From Salsuginibacillus halophilus (GTDB taxonomy: Bacteria; Bacillota; Bacilli; Bacillales; Marinococcaceae): a stretch of DNA of 64,000 nucleotides. The notes below the pieces were generated by a model. That model worked only from the letters and a program-made list of their open reading frames with translations, made no database searches and had not been told where the DNA came from. This document shows positions 53,199-61,922 of this stretch, piece after piece. How positions within the stretch are numbered: the first letter of the stretch is position 1; every line of letters starts with the position of its first letter. Position numbers and translations under genes: made by a program. The stretch spans positions 1 to 64,000 of the forward strand of contig NZ_PYAV01000010.1 in the NCBI RefSeq assembly GCF_003014715.1, written 5' to 3'.

Positions 53199-53714
53199 AT
53201 GGGAAAAAAAATTGCGGTGCTTATGACGAATTGGTTTGAAGACTCCGAATATACAAGTCCGAAACAGGAGCTTGAAGGCGCTGGTCACGAGCTAACAGTG
53301 ATCGAAAAGGAAGCAGGAAAAACGATTAAAGGAAAATCTGATGGAACAGAAGTTGTCGTAGATGCTGGTATTGAGAATGTAAAACCTGAAGACTTCGATG
53401 CGCTCTTAATTCCAGGTGGCTTCAGCCCGGATATTTTGCGAACAAATGATAAAATCGTTAATTTTGCGAAGTACTTTATGGATCATGACCTTCCTGTATT
53501 TGCGATTTGCCACGGGCCACAGCTTTTGATCACTGCAAAAGCAATTGAAGGCCGCAAAGCGACAGGCTTTTATTCAATTATGGTTGATATGGAGTATGCA
53601 AAAGCTGATTTAAAGGATGAAGAGGTCGTGGTTTGCCATAACTTAGTGACAAGCCGGACCCCAGATGATCTGGAGGCATTTAACCGCGAATCGCTCCGTC
53701 AGCTCCAAGCATAA
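53199..53714 (+). CDS. DJ-1/PfpI family protein (general stress protein type)
   Basis: 171-aa PfpI-type protein: nucleophile elbow FAICHGPQLL with Cys104-His105, Glu14/Glu17 near the N-terminus, and LLIPGGFSPDILR. Members act as protein or nucleic-acid deglycases or methylglyoxalases; B. subtilis YfkM is a stress-induced relative. GGGAGG precedes the ATG. Confidence 0.92.
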   Translation: MGKKIAVLMTNWFEDSEYTSPKQELEGAGHELTVIEKEAGKTIKGKSDGTEVVVDAGIENVKPEDFDALLIPGGFSPDILRTNDKIVNFAKYFMDHDLPVFAICHGPQLLITAKAIEGRKATGFYSIMVDMEYAKADLKDEEVVVCHNLVTSRTPDDLEAFNRESLRQLQA

Positions 53715-53730
53715 ATGTCTGCTTAAGAAT

Positions 53731-53762
53731 GAGCTTCCCCAAATGATGGGGGAGCCTTTTTT
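53731..53762 (+). terminator. Terminator after pfpI-like gene
   Basis: Stem GCTTCCCC/GGGGGAGC with a 6-7 base loop and CTTTTTT. Confidence 0.85.
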
Positions 53763-53797
53763 ACAAGAGTGAAAAAGATATCAAGGAGGTTTGATTC

Positions 53798-54316
53798 ATG
53801 GCTGAAGCAGTGGTGGCTGGAGGCTGTTTTTGGTGTCTTGTGCCCCCTTTTGAAAATTTAGACGGTGTACACGCTGTGACAACCGGTTATACCGGCGGAA
53901 ACACTGAAAATCCAACGTATAAAGAAGTATGTACGAATGAAACCGGACATGTAGAGGCTGTAAAAATTGATTATGATCCCAAAATTATTTCATTTTCTAA
54001 ACTGCTTGAAGTTTTCTGGCGGCAAATTGACCCTACAGACGATGGAGGGCAGTTTAATGACCGCGGCGAATCTTATCAAACAGCTATTTTTTACGGCAGT
54101 GAAGAAGAAAAAGAAGCTGCAGAAGCCTCTAAGCGCATTATTGATGAAAATGGTCCTTTTAAAGCTCAAGTACAGACAAAGATTTTACCGAAATCAACGT
54201 TCTATCCTGCAGAGGAGGAGCATCAAAATTATCATCATAAACACCCGCTGCATTATCAAATGTACAAAAAAGGCTCAGGCCGCCAAGGCTTTATCGAGAC
54301 GTATTGGAGGAATTAA
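53798..54316 (+). CDS. msrA: Peptide methionine sulfoxide reductase MsrA
   Basis: 172-aa enzyme reducing Met-S-sulfoxide. Active site GGCFWC (Cys10, Cys13), [24 protein letters not shown] and the C-terminal [11 protein letters not shown] segment are present. AAGGAGG precedes the ATG. MsrB begins 2 bases after its stop. Confidence 0.97.
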   Translation: MAEAVVAGGCFWCLVPPFENLDGVHAVTTGYTGGNTENPTYKEVCTNETGHVEAVKIDYDPKIISFSKLLEVFWRQIDPTDDGGQFNDRGESYQTAIFYGSEEEKEAAEASKRIIDENGPFKAQVQTKILPKSTFYPAEEEHQNYHHKHPLHYQMYKKGSGRQGFIETYWRN

Positions 54317-54318
54317 AT

Positions 54319-54750
54319 ATGACAAAACAGCAATTTGATAAAAACCACCTTACTCCGATTCAATTTCAAGTAACTCAAAAAGATGGAACAGAACGACCGT
54401 TTGAGAATGAGTTTTATAATTTTTTCGGGGAAGGTATATATGTAGATATTGTTTCAGGCGAGCCGTTGTTTCACTCAAAAGATAAGTTTGAGTCTGACTG
54501 TGGGTGGCCGAGCTTTACTCGACCACTTTATGAAGAAAATGTTACGGAACATTTTGATGATAGTTTAGGTATGCGTCGCACAGAAGTCAGAAGTAAAAAA
54601 GCTGATTCCCACCTTGGACATGTATTTCCAGACGGTCCCCCGCCAACTGGTCTGCGTTACTGCATTAACTCAGCTGCACTCAAATTTATTGCGAAAGATG
54701 ATCTGGATGACCAAGGTTACGAGAACCTTTTGACAACGTTCGATGAATAA
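54319..54750 (+). CDS. msrB: Peptide methionine sulfoxide reductase MsrB
   Basis: 143-aa enzyme reducing Met-R-sulfoxide. Catalytic Cys115 in RYCINSAAL and a partner Cys61 in SDCGWPSF; the zinc-binding CxxC pairs of some MsrBs are absent. The ATG at 54319 is preceded by GGAGG, which overlaps the end of msrA; a TTG at 54304 would start inside msrA. Works with MsrA in repair of oxidised proteins. Confidence 0.96.
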   Translation: MTKQQFDKNHLTPIQFQVTQKDGTERPFENEFYNFFGEGIYVDIVSGEPLFHSKDKFESDCGWPSFTRPLYEENVTEHFDDSLGMRRTEVRSKKADSHLGHVFPDGPPPTGLRYCINSAALKFIAKDDLDDQGYENLLTTFDE

Positions 54751-54867
54751 GGAGTCAGTAAACACGTTTTGCGCAACGTAAAGTGTGGAATAATAAATTA
54801 TGTGAAGTCTTCAAACAGTATATCTAACTGATTGAAGAATACCTATTTGTTCAAGGAGGGCGATGTC

Positions 54868-55302
54868 ATGGATGCCAAAACAAAAGAGCTAATTGATGGA
54901 TTGAATGAAGACCTTGCCAATGAATATGGTGCAGTAATTATGTACAATCATTACGCTTCTGTGGTTGAAGGCTTGTACCGCCAAGTACTTAAACCGTTTT
55001 TTGAATCAGAAGTTCCTGATGAGCTCCAGCATGCACAGTATTTAGCAGAAAAAATTAAAATTCTCGGTGGCACACCGACCACTCAACCAGTGGAAGTGTC
55101 CAATCCGTCAACTGTTAAAGAGATGCTTGAAAATGCCCGTCAATCTGAGATTGATACCATTAAACGTTATAAAGAACGCTTGAAACTTGCTGAAGAGCTC
55201 GGCATGGTTGAGCTGCAAGTGAAAATGGAAGATATGATTGCTGATGAAACGGGCCATATGGAAGATATGGAGCGCCTGCTGCAGGACGCACGTCTCGAAT
55301 AG
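54868..55302 (+). CDS. Ferritin-like diiron protein (bacterioferritin/Dps type)
   Basis: 144-aa four-helix protein. Helix ligands fit a diiron site: NEYGAVIMYNHY (Glu), DELQHAQYLAEKI (E-x-x-H), and DETGHMEDME (E-x-x-H). Likely iron storage or detoxification, consistent with the redox-repair genes upstream. I chose the ATG at 54868 behind AAGGAGG over 54832. Confidence 0.85.
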   Translation: MDAKTKELIDGLNEDLANEYGAVIMYNHYASVVEGLYRQVLKPFFESEVPDELQHAQYLAEKIKILGGTPTTQPVEVSNPSTVKEMLENARQSEIDTIKRYKERLKLAEELGMVELQVKMEDMIADETGHMEDMERLLQDARLE

Positions 55303-55312
55303 TAGAAATACT

Positions 55313-55338
55313 GAACCTCCCGAAACCATCGGGAGGTT
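55313..55338 (+). terminator. Terminator hairpin, left copy of a 26-bp duplication
   Basis: A 9-10 bp stem AACCTCCCG/CGGGAGGTT with loop AAACCAT. The same 26 bases occur at 55943-55968 on the other side of the repeat. This copy lacks the T tract. Confidence 0.85.
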
Positions 55339-55339
55339 T

Positions 55340-55942
55340 CAGACTGTAGACAAAGTACAAAACTTAACATTAACTCACAACTTACGGCTCCAACCGCCGC
55401 GGGCTGCTCTATTAAGAGGAGAAAAGCCGAATCATGAACGTAACCTTCATGCCAGACGGACGCTTTCCCGAGGGCTTGGCTTCAGCTAACTTGTTCGATT
55501 TGATTGCCAATCGAACAAGTGGATCTTCAGCCTGCGCTTGATCCTCTGGGAGTCGCCGTCTTTTGTTTCGGTTACTTGTTCGTTAACGATCATGAAGGAT
55601 TTCCATTGTTTATGGTTCGCTTGATCGCTCATAAAGCGTCATGATGAAATTGATTCATCTAAATATCGCTTGACCAAAAGGTTCTCTACAATTCATGACC
55701 AGCAAATGACGCAAGGCTGATGAGCGCCGGCGGCGACGCTACCAAGAACAGCGCGAGCCGAAAATCCCATAAGCAGTGACTTTCTGCCGACAAAGTTGAG
55801 GCCGTGACGGAGGCTAAGAAGACACGGTGACTTCAAGCTTTAGCGCAGATCAAACCGATGTCGCACTTGTGCCCTCCGGGTGCAAGCGTCCGCCGAAAAG
55901 CAACGTCAGCCTTCACTTTTTCAAAGGTTTGTCTACACGCTG
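55340..55942 (+). repeat. Family A MITE-like repeat, longest copy (about 600 bp)
   Basis: Starts CAGACTGTAGACAAAG and ends TTTGTCTACACGCTG, inverted repeats of each other over about 16 bases with two or three differences. Interior matches 20791-21305, plus an extra block (about 55810-55890, with CAGATCAAACCGATGTCGC) also found in the copy at 25528-25855. It sits between two identical 26-bp terminator hairpins. No transposase gene. Fills most of a 757-base gap. Confidence 0.9.
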
Positions 55943-55975
55943 GAACCTCCCGAAACCATCGGGAGGTTCTTTTTC
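55943..55975 (+). terminator. Terminator hairpin, right copy, with T tract
   Basis: Same 26-bp hairpin as at 55313, here followed by CTTTTTCG. Probably the original end of the terminator. Confidence 0.88.
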
Positions 55976-56059
55976 GTTAACCTAAGCTTTAAAGCGTGAT
56001 ATGCTATAATTAGGAGAAAGGAACGAATTCTAAGGTCTTGATTATATGGAGGGTTACAT

Positions 56060-56797
56060 ATGACGTCATCTGATCTTGTCCCGGTGCTTGAAGGAAATAT
56101 TGCAAAACGAACCTTGCAGTTTTTCTGGTTGGCTGATTGCTCCGGCTCTATGAAAGGGAAAAAAATATCCACCTTAAATCAAGCGGTTCGAGAAGCGCTG
56201 CCTGAAATTAAAGAAGCGGTCTCGGCCCATCCAGAGGTGCAGATTGAAATGCGGGCGATTGCTTTTAGTAACGAAGCAGCCTGGCACGTTGGTCCAGAGC
56301 CTGTAGCACTTGAAGACTTTGTATGGCCGGACCTCGAAGCTGGTGGGATCACTGGCACTGCCCAGGCAATTGAGCTGCTTTCTGAAGAGTTAAGTGTCGA
56401 TAAAATGAACCGCCGTGGTTATCCGCCCGTATGCATTTTGCTTTCAGATGGTTATTGCACAGATGATGAGAGCCGTTTTGAAAGTGCCATCCAAACGCTG
56501 AACGAAATGCCTTGGGGACGCAAAGCTGTCCGGCTTGCTATCGGTATTGGGCAGGAGCACCAATACAATGAGCAGGAGCTGTTGAAGTTTGTCAGCCATG
56601 AAGAGATCGGTGTGTTGAAAGCTGATTCGCCGGAAAAATTAACATCATATATCCAATGGGCAAGTGTAGCTGCTTCTGTAGGGGCATCAGTTGGAAAAAG
56701 CCGAATGAGTAAAGATGATGAACATAATGTAGCGCTGCCGCCGCCGCCGTCGGAGGTAACGCTCGTTGAAGATGCAGATGAAGATGATGTTTTTTAA
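56060..56797 (+). CDS. vWA domain protein (TerY-like), first gene of a TerY-P triad
   Basis: 245-aa cytosolic von Willebrand A protein: MIDAS motif LADCSGSMKGKK, then GGITGTAQAIELL (Thr ligand) and CILLSDGYCTDD (Asp). The C-terminal 30 residues are Pro- and Asp/Glu-rich (ALPPPPSEVTLVEDADEDDVF) and could be a docking tail. Followed in order by a PP2C phosphatase and a protein kinase, matching the TerY-P triad described with tellurite/stress-response (Ter) systems. GGAGGG precedes the ATG. Confidence 0.88.
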   Translation: MTSSDLVPVLEGNIAKRTLQFFWLADCSGSMKGKKISTLNQAVREALPEIKEAVSAHPEVQIEMRAIAFSNEAAWHVGPEPVALEDFVWPDLEAGGITGTAQAIELLSEELSVDKMNRRGYPPVCILLSDGYCTDDESRFESAIQTLNEMPWGRKAVRLAIGIGQEHQYNEQELLKFVSHEEIGVLKADSPEKLTSYIQWASVAASVGASVGKSRMSKDDEHNVALPPPPSEVTLVEDADEDDVF

Positions 56798-56865
56798 AAA
56801 GTTTTTTTGCCATTCAGCGCTTAAAGAGTGAAGTGGCGAAAGCTTACATAAAGCGGGGGGATGCC

Positions 56866-57726
56866 ATGAGTCACGTCGAACGTGGCACTTTTACTAAAGG
56901 AGTTTATGCGGCAGCTTCTGAAATTGGGGCATCCCACATTGCACAAGGGATGCCGTGTCAAGATGCATGCAAAACGGGAGAGGGTCGCGGCTGGTTTCCA
57001 TATACCATTGTAGCTGTTGCAGATGGGCATGGGGATCAACGTCATGATTTAAGTGATATAGGTGCAGCAACAGCTGTAGAGGTTGCTGTGCGGGAACTTT
57101 CAAATTCATGGCATCATTACAAGTTGTATCGTAAGTCATTTCATGATTTTTTCTGTTACGATGCAGGACGCCGTATCGTACGAGCGTGGCGGCAGGCAAT
57201 CACTCATTGTGCTGAGACTGCCGGGGTTACTGCGCGCCCTGGGCGGAGTGTATATGAACGCTACGGTACAACAGTTCAAGTGGCGATGTGGGCGAATGGT
57301 TACGTTTTAATGGCGAAGGTAGGGGACGGAGAGATGCGTTTCAGTTCAGATGGAATATCGTTACAAAACCCGTTTGTAGCACCGTCGGACCTAGATTCAC
57401 AAACGACGCATTCACTTGCTATGAAAGATGCTTCACGTGTTTGGCAGACAGCGGTATATCCTGAACCGGCACCAGGCGGCTACGTGTTTGTATCTACAGA
57501 CGGTTTAAGCAACAGTTTTCCGACAGATCAAGACTACAACGCTTACGTCCAGCAGCTTTATAACGTTGTTGAAACGCATGGGTTAGAAGCTGTCTCTCGG
57601 TCTTGGCCATCTTGGTTTTCTTCTTATACACACGCCGGCAGCGGTGATGATATCACCGCAGGCATGATATGTTTTGGTCTTGGTGAAGATGAGAGGGGGA
57701 AGCAGCATGATTCAGCAAGGACATGA
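56866..57726 (+). CDS. PP2C family serine/threonine phosphatase of the triad
   Basis: 286-aa phosphatase: VAVADGHGD (metal Asp, Gly), YGTTVQVAMWANGYVLMAKVGDG, FVSTDGLSNSF and GSGDDITAGMI provide the PP2C metal site. It presumably reverses the action of the kinase whose gene overlaps its end by 20 bases. I chose the ATG at 56866, with GGGGGG upstream, over 56833. Confidence 0.88.
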   Translation: MSHVERGTFTKGVYAAASEIGASHIAQGMPCQDACKTGEGRGWFPYTIVAVADGHGDQRHDLSDIGAATAVEVAVRELSNSWHHYKLYRKSFHDFFCYDAGRRIVRAWRQAITHCAETAGVTARPGRSVYERYGTTVQVAMWANGYVLMAKVGDGEMRFSSDGISLQNPFVAPSDLDSQTTHSLAMKDASRVWQTAVYPEPAPGGYVFVSTDGLSNSFPTDQDYNAYVQQLYNVVETHGLEAVSRSWPSWFSSYTHAGSGDDITAGMICFGLGEDERGKQHDSART

Positions 57727-59032
57727 GGTTGTTTCAGCCATTAGCGGCGAGAAAATCACTGTAGGACGTAAGCTTGGTGAAGGTGGACAGGGCCGGGTTT
57801 TTACCGGTCGTCGTCCGGACGGAACAAATGTGGCGGTGAAATGGTATAACGATGTACAAGCGACCCCTGATCAAAAGCGGGGGCTGCTCCATTTATTAAA
57901 ACATGGTCGGCCTTCGGGCGCTGCCGGCGCGCGATTTGTATGGCCGATCGATCTTGTCGAGCACCAGGCAGATCCTTGTTTTGGGTACGTTATGGACGTT
58001 ATTGATATGAAACGCTTTGCTGAATTAGGCGAAGTTTGGGCAGGGATCAAGCCGGCTCCATCATTTCGGGCGATGGCGAGGATTTCTGCTAAAGCAGCAG
58101 AGTCTTACCGTAAGCTTCATCTAGACGGCTTTTGTTATCGTGACATTTCTTCAGGCAATTTGTTGTTTGATCCAACGGCTGGAGACGTGCTGATTTGTGA
58201 TAATGATAATGTTGGTATTAACGGACAATCAACAGCGCAGGTGCTTGGTACCATGGAGTATATGGCTCCGGAGATTGTTCGCGGTGAAGCTGTTCCTGGA
58301 ACGAAGACCGACCTGCATTCTCTTGCCGTACTGCTGTTTCAACTGTGGATTTGGCATCACCCGTTCCACGGAAGGATGGAATATGATATTCGCAGCTGGG
58401 ACCTTCCAGCAAAAAAACGCGTATATGGAGAAACGCCTGTTTTTATTTTTGATGAAGATGACCACCGAAATGAGCTCCCGGATGATCCTGAATATGATAC
58501 AGCAAAGCTGCGGTGGTCAGTATGTCCCAAACCATTAAAGCGGATGTTTCGCCGCGTGTTTATTGAAGGGGTGGAGCGCCCGGAGGCTCGTCCGATGGAA
58601 GGCGAATGGCAGAAACTGTTTCGCCAGCTAGAAGACAGCGTGGTAACGTGTCCATCCGACCGTGCAGAAAATATTTGGGACGGGGAAAGTTCGGAAGTGG
58701 TATGCTGGCATTGTCGGCAGACTTTCCCGCTGCCGCCAAAGCTTATATTTAAGCAGGGAAGCAGTCTCATGCTCGATAGCACGGCAAAACTTCGCTACCG
58801 GCACGTACAGGCAGTTGATGAAGCATCTGGTGGTGATCAAACAGCTGGCGAGATCGTCCAGAATCCTAAAAAACCTGATATATGGGGATTGAAAAATTTA
58901 ACCGATGTTTCTTGGCGAATGCAGAAGCAGGACGGAACCGTACGTGAAGTTCCTCCAGGCCAGGCAGCTACGTTAAGTCACGGTATGAACTTAACATTTA
59001 ATGACGGCGCTACAGCTTACGTAACGTCTTAA
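57707..59032 (+). CDS. Ser/Thr protein kinase with C-terminal CxxC domain (triad)
   Basis: 441-aa soluble kinase. G-loop GEGGQGRV (24-31), Lys45 in VAVKWY, catalytic loop YRDISSGNLLF (Asp146, Asn151), DND (165-167) in place of DFG, and an APE-like MAPEIV. After the kinase fold (to about 330) comes a Cys-containing knuckle (VVCWHCRQTFPLPP) and a small beta domain. TerY-P kinases are known to carry a zinc ribbon, in agreement. The ATG at 57707 follows GAGAGGGGG. It ends tail-to-tail with the LRR protein gene, stops overlapping. Confidence 0.88.
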   Translation: MIQQGHEVVSAISGEKITVGRKLGEGGQGRVFTGRRPDGTNVAVKWYNDVQATPDQKRGLLHLLKHGRPSGAAGARFVWPIDLVEHQADPCFGYVMDVIDMKRFAELGEVWAGIKPAPSFRAMARISAKAAESYRKLHLDGFCYRDISSGNLLFDPTAGDVLICDNDNVGINGQSTAQVLGTMEYMAPEIVRGEAVPGTKTDLHSLAVLLFQLWIWHHPFHGRMEYDIRSWDLPAKKRVYGETPVFIFDEDDHRNELPDDPEYDTAKLRWSVCPKPLKRMFRRVFIEGVERPEARPMEGEWQKLFRQLEDSVVTCPSDRAENIWDGESSEVVCWHCRQTFPLPPKLIFKQGSSLMLDSTAKLRYRHVQAVDEASGGDQTAGEIVQNPKKPDIWGLKNLTDVSWRMQKQDGTVREVPPGQAATLSHGMNLTFNDGATAYVTS

Positions 59033-59766
59033 ACAACATAGATGCCTCTTACGCGCAGCTCTCGTTGAATCAAATGGTAAAATGAGCTTGGGTGTTCGGT
59101 TTCTGCCTGCCATACTGCAAGCAGCGCATTTGCGTTTAATTGATCATAATCCTCCACAGGATTAGCTTGAATGTTGGCATAGACGAGTTCTGGCAGATCG
59201 TTTAAGGGTTGAACGGTGGTAATGAGATTTTTGGCAACGGATAAATGTTTTAATTGCTTTAAAGGTGTTAACGGATGTAAGGATTGAATTTGGTTCCGAT
59301 CAGCTTCAAACTGTTCTAAGCAGCTCCATAACTGTAAACCTTCGATGGACCAAATACCTGCTTCTGCAATATTTAACTTTGTGGCTTGAAATTTATTTTT
59401 TTCAAGTCGCTGCAAATGGTGAGCAAGGGCAGGGTCTTGTACGCAGCCTTCAGCATCTTTAGTGCGATTTGCGTTTTCAACTCTTGCTAAAGCGCGTACC
59501 GTGCGGCGGGCAAGGGTGCGGTCGATGCCAAAAGTATCGTAAATATAATAGCTGAGCTTCGTTTCCAGGGCGTAACTGTAACGTTCATTTTCCAAGCTTT
59601 CAGCCACGCCTGCTTCGAGGGCTGTCCGCAAAATATATAAGTCACGGAGACGTTCTCCTTCAGTTTGATCATAAAGCAGGTTAAATATCTGCTGAGGCCG
59701 TCGGAGCAAAGACGGCTGGTGTTGAAGAAGGTTCTTAAGTAGAACTTCGACTTCATGTGTCATCAT
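59029..59766 (-). CDS. Leucine-rich repeat-containing hypothetical protein
   Basis: 245 aa. Residues about 1-110 are helical (LLRRPQQIFNLLYDQTEGERLRDLYILRTALEAGVAESL), unrecognised. Residues about 125-210 form 3-4 leucine-rich repeats (LWSCLEQFEADRNQIQSL, LKQLKHLSVAKNLITTV, LPELVYANIQANPV). Convergent with the kinase; their stop codons overlap by 2 bases. It could be part of the triad's function or independent. Confidence 0.65.
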   Translation of the reverse strand: MMTHEVEVLLKNLLQHQPSLLRRPQQIFNLLYDQTEGERLRDLYILRTALEAGVAESLENERYSYALETKLSYYIYDTFGIDRTLARRTVRALARVENANRTKDAEGCVQDPALAHHLQRLEKNKFQATKLNIAEAGIWSIEGLQLWSCLEQFEADRNQIQSLHPLTPLKQLKHLSVAKNLITTVQPLNDLPELVYANIQANPVEDYDQLNANALLAVWQAETEHPSSFYHLIQRELRVRGIYVV

Positions 59767-59808
59767 AAGACCTCGCTTTCTAATTCATATAATTAAAGGA
59801 GTTAATGG

Positions 59809-60717
59809 ATGAATGCTGTGAATTCAAAGCAAACAACGGCACCCTTCTCTCTAAAGGCATTAGAAGAAAGTGCAACAGAGCGGCTGCGGTATCGTACGTA
59901 TTATCAATTGCCAGACACTTGTGAACATAAAGTGACTCACATCCGCTCCAATAATGAGATTTTGGCGTTACAGCTTTATCAGCCGGATCAAGTGAATGGA
60001 CGTCTATACATGCTTCATGGTTATTTTGATCATACCGGGGTTTTAGGGCGGTTTATAACGTATGCACTCGCTCAAGGGATGGAAGTATGTACAGTTGATT
60101 TTCCAGGGCATGGGCTTTCAAGCGGCGCCCGGTACACAGTAGACGATTTTAATCATTATGAGGATGCGCTTCAAGCGTTATTTCAAGTTTTTGAGCATCC
60201 AACGCAGAACTATATTCTCGCAGGTCATAGCACTGGTGCAGGTATCGCAGCTAGACATGTTTTAAAAAACGAGTTGCCGGGGCTCGAGCGGTTGCAGCTT
60301 GCTGCTCCACTGCTCCGTTCAGCTAACTGGAAAAGCTCTCGTTTATTATATCACGCTGCCAAGGCTTGGGTGACAGAAGTCCCCCGTCGGTTCCGCGAAA
60401 ATTCCGGGGATGAAGTGTACTTGGCTGAACAAAAGCAAGATCCATTGCAGCATACGAAAATCCCTCTAAGCTGGTTGGAAGCTTTGTTTCGATGGGAGAA
60501 AGAGTTTCACGATTTGGCGCCATCAGATGTTCCTGTTGATATTTTTCAAGGGGGGCGTGACCAAACTGTCGACTGGAAACAAAATTTAGAGGCTTATAGT
60601 GAGAAATTCACGCAATCTCAAACGTACTGGCTTCCGGAAGGACGGCATCAACTGCTTAATGATGCTGAACCCATTCGTCGCATTGTTTATCGATTAATGA
60701 AGCAAAATTGGGTGTGA
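59809..60717 (+). CDS. Alpha/beta hydrolase (monoacylglycerol lipase / lysophospholipase type)
   Basis: 302-aa hydrolase: oxyanion LYMLHGYFDHTGVLGR, DFPGHGLSSG, nucleophile LAGHSTGAG, acid near DIFQGGRDQTVDW, His in PEGRHQLLND. Resembles serine aminopeptidase/lysophospholipase S33 enzymes. GGAG lies 8 bases before the ATG. The SCP2 gene follows after 23 bases and may be co-transcribed. Confidence 0.88.
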   Translation: MNAVNSKQTTAPFSLKALEESATERLRYRTYYQLPDTCEHKVTHIRSNNEILALQLYQPDQVNGRLYMLHGYFDHTGVLGRFITYALAQGMEVCTVDFPGHGLSSGARYTVDDFNHYEDALQALFQVFEHPTQNYILAGHSTGAGIAARHVLKNELPGLERLQLAAPLLRSANWKSSRLLYHAAKAWVTEVPRRFRENSGDEVYLAEQKQDPLQHTKIPLSWLEALFRWEKEFHDLAPSDVPVDIFQGGRDQTVDWKQNLEAYSEKFTQSQTYWLPEGRHQLLNDAEPIRRIVYRLMKQNWV

Positions 60718-60740
60718 TTTTAAAAAGGAGGTCGTGGAAA

Positions 60741-61070
60741 ATGACGTTACAAGCAAAATTTAAAGAACTTGAAAGCAAAATGAATGCATCACCAGAGGAG
60801 ATTGAAGGAGTTAATAAGGTTTATCAATTTAATATTAAAGGTGAAGATGAGTCGGTTTATCAAGTCATTTTTGCTGATGGGCAAGCAACGTTTGAAGCAG
60901 GAACTCCTCATGAACCGCAATGCACCTTGAAGATGAAAGAAAATGACTTAATTAAGTTAATCGAAGGTAATCTAAACCCTACTACCGCATTTATGACCGG
61001 AAAATTGAAAGTCGAGGGCGACATGGGTCAAGCGTTAAAGCTGCAAAATATTTTAAAGGCTTATCAGTAA
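60741..61070 (+). CDS. SCP2 sterol-binding domain protein
   Basis: 109-aa single SCP2 domain (YQVIFADGQATFEAGTPHEPQCTLKM; LKVEGDMGQALKLQNIL), a hydrophobic-ligand carrier fold. Bacterial role unknown; pairing with a lipase-like gene suggests handling of a lipid product (inference). ATG at 60741 behind AAAGGAGG. Confidence 0.88.
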   Translation: MTLQAKFKELESKMNASPEEIEGVNKVYQFNIKGEDESVYQVIFADGQATFEAGTPHEPQCTLKMKENDLIKLIEGNLNPTTAFMTGKLKVEGDMGQALKLQNILKAYQ

Positions 61071-61072
61071 AA

Positions 61073-61110
61073 AAGTGCCCGGCGTACCAACATGCGCCGG
61101 GCACTTCTTT
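61073..61110. terminator. Bidirectional terminator
   Basis: A 12-bp stem AAGTGCCCGGCG/CGCCGGGCACTT with a 10-base loop, flanked by A and T tracts, between convergent genes. Confidence 0.85.
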
Positions 61111-61261
61111 ACTCTTGTTCGATGGTTTTCTCTTGAATGCGCTCCATTTGTTTCTCCTCGAGACGCTCTTCAATCTCTGTAAGAAGGACTGGGTCTTCTT
61201 CGAGTTCCTTTTTATTCTCATCTACAAGTTCATCAAAAGAGTGCTGTAAAATTTTTCTCAT
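61109..61261 (-). CDS. FbpB family small protein
   Basis: 50-aa protein with the FbpB-type core SFDELVDENKKELEEDPVLL and TEIEERLEEKQ. In B. subtilis FbpB is a Fur-controlled helper of the iron-sparing sRNA FsrA. I saw no clear Fur box upstream. I chose the ATG at 61261 with GAGGATG upstream; the frame is open to 61342. Product is more acidic than typical FbpB. Confidence 0.65.
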   Translation of the reverse strand: MRKILQHSFDELVDENKKELEEDPVLLTEIEERLEEKQMERIQEKTIEQE

Positions 61262-61652
61262 GTTTATCATCCTCTTTGTCATCATATTTTTAACGCCATT
61301 ATACAGAAAAATGCGCTTTATTTTGTTATAAAACTGTGTCATTTTTCGAAATTCTATTGAACAATCTATTTAAACGTACCCTTTATGTCTTTCTAGAAAA
61401 CACAAATGTTTACTTTATAGCTACAGTTTATTTCATGGAAAAAGTAAATAACACAAAAAATCTGAAATGATAACGCTTACATATAAATTAGTTATTTACA
61501 TCGGGAGAATCCATTGATAGAATATTTAACAAATTTAGCCCCTGGAAAAAATCATTTGTCCTCTTGAGGCATACAGATAGTTTCTAGGAGAGAACTTCGA
61601 GAGCAGAGGCACTGGCAGTAAAATTCACGAAAAATTGAAGGAGGACGAAATC
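61262..61652. other. 391-base intergenic region with a cre-like site
   Basis: A/T-rich divergent spacer between the FbpB-like gene and a 48-aa gene. The only strong signal is the CcpA-like site at 61468-61481. No repeat copy is present. Confidence 0.5.
61468..61481. promoter_or_regulatory. Consensus cre (CcpA) site
   Basis: TGATAACGCTTACA matches all fixed positions of TGWNANCGNTNWCA. It lies about 170 bases before the 48-aa gene and 210 before the FbpB-like gene. Confidence 0.5.
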
Positions 61653-61799
61653 ATGACAGTTTCCGAGCAGAAGCAAATTGTACAAATGCAGCAGAAAATC
61701 GAAGAGATGAATGCAGAGTTGCAGCGGTTGGAAAGTCGCAGCCGTAATGAGTTTGAATCGCTTGAAACAGATTCGTTTTTAAACGAGATGTACAACTAA
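61653..61799 (+). CDS. 48-aa coiled-coil small protein
   Basis: Short gene with a strong ribosome site (GAAGGAGGA) before the ATG and a terminator after the stop. The peptide is a heptad-patterned helix (begins MTVSEQKQIVQMQQKIEEMN, Glu/Gln-rich), ending SLETDSFLNEMYN. Unrecognised; it may be a small coiled-coil partner protein. Confidence 0.6.
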   Translation: MTVSEQKQIVQMQQKIEEMNAELQRLESRSRNEFESLETDSFLNEMYN

Positions 61800-61866
61800 G
61801 CTTAGCTTAGTGTAGGGAAAATATAAGCGCGAATTTAAAGTGGACTTATTTATATTTCGGTTACAG

Positions 61867-61890
61867 GCCCGGTTAATACCGGGCTTTTTT
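61867..61890 (+). terminator. Terminator
   Basis: GCCCGGT/ACCGGGC stem with a TAAT-centred loop and TTTTTT. Confidence 0.88.
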
Positions 61891-61922
61891 GTGTAGTTAT
61901 CGCTAATTTTTTAAAGATAGCG

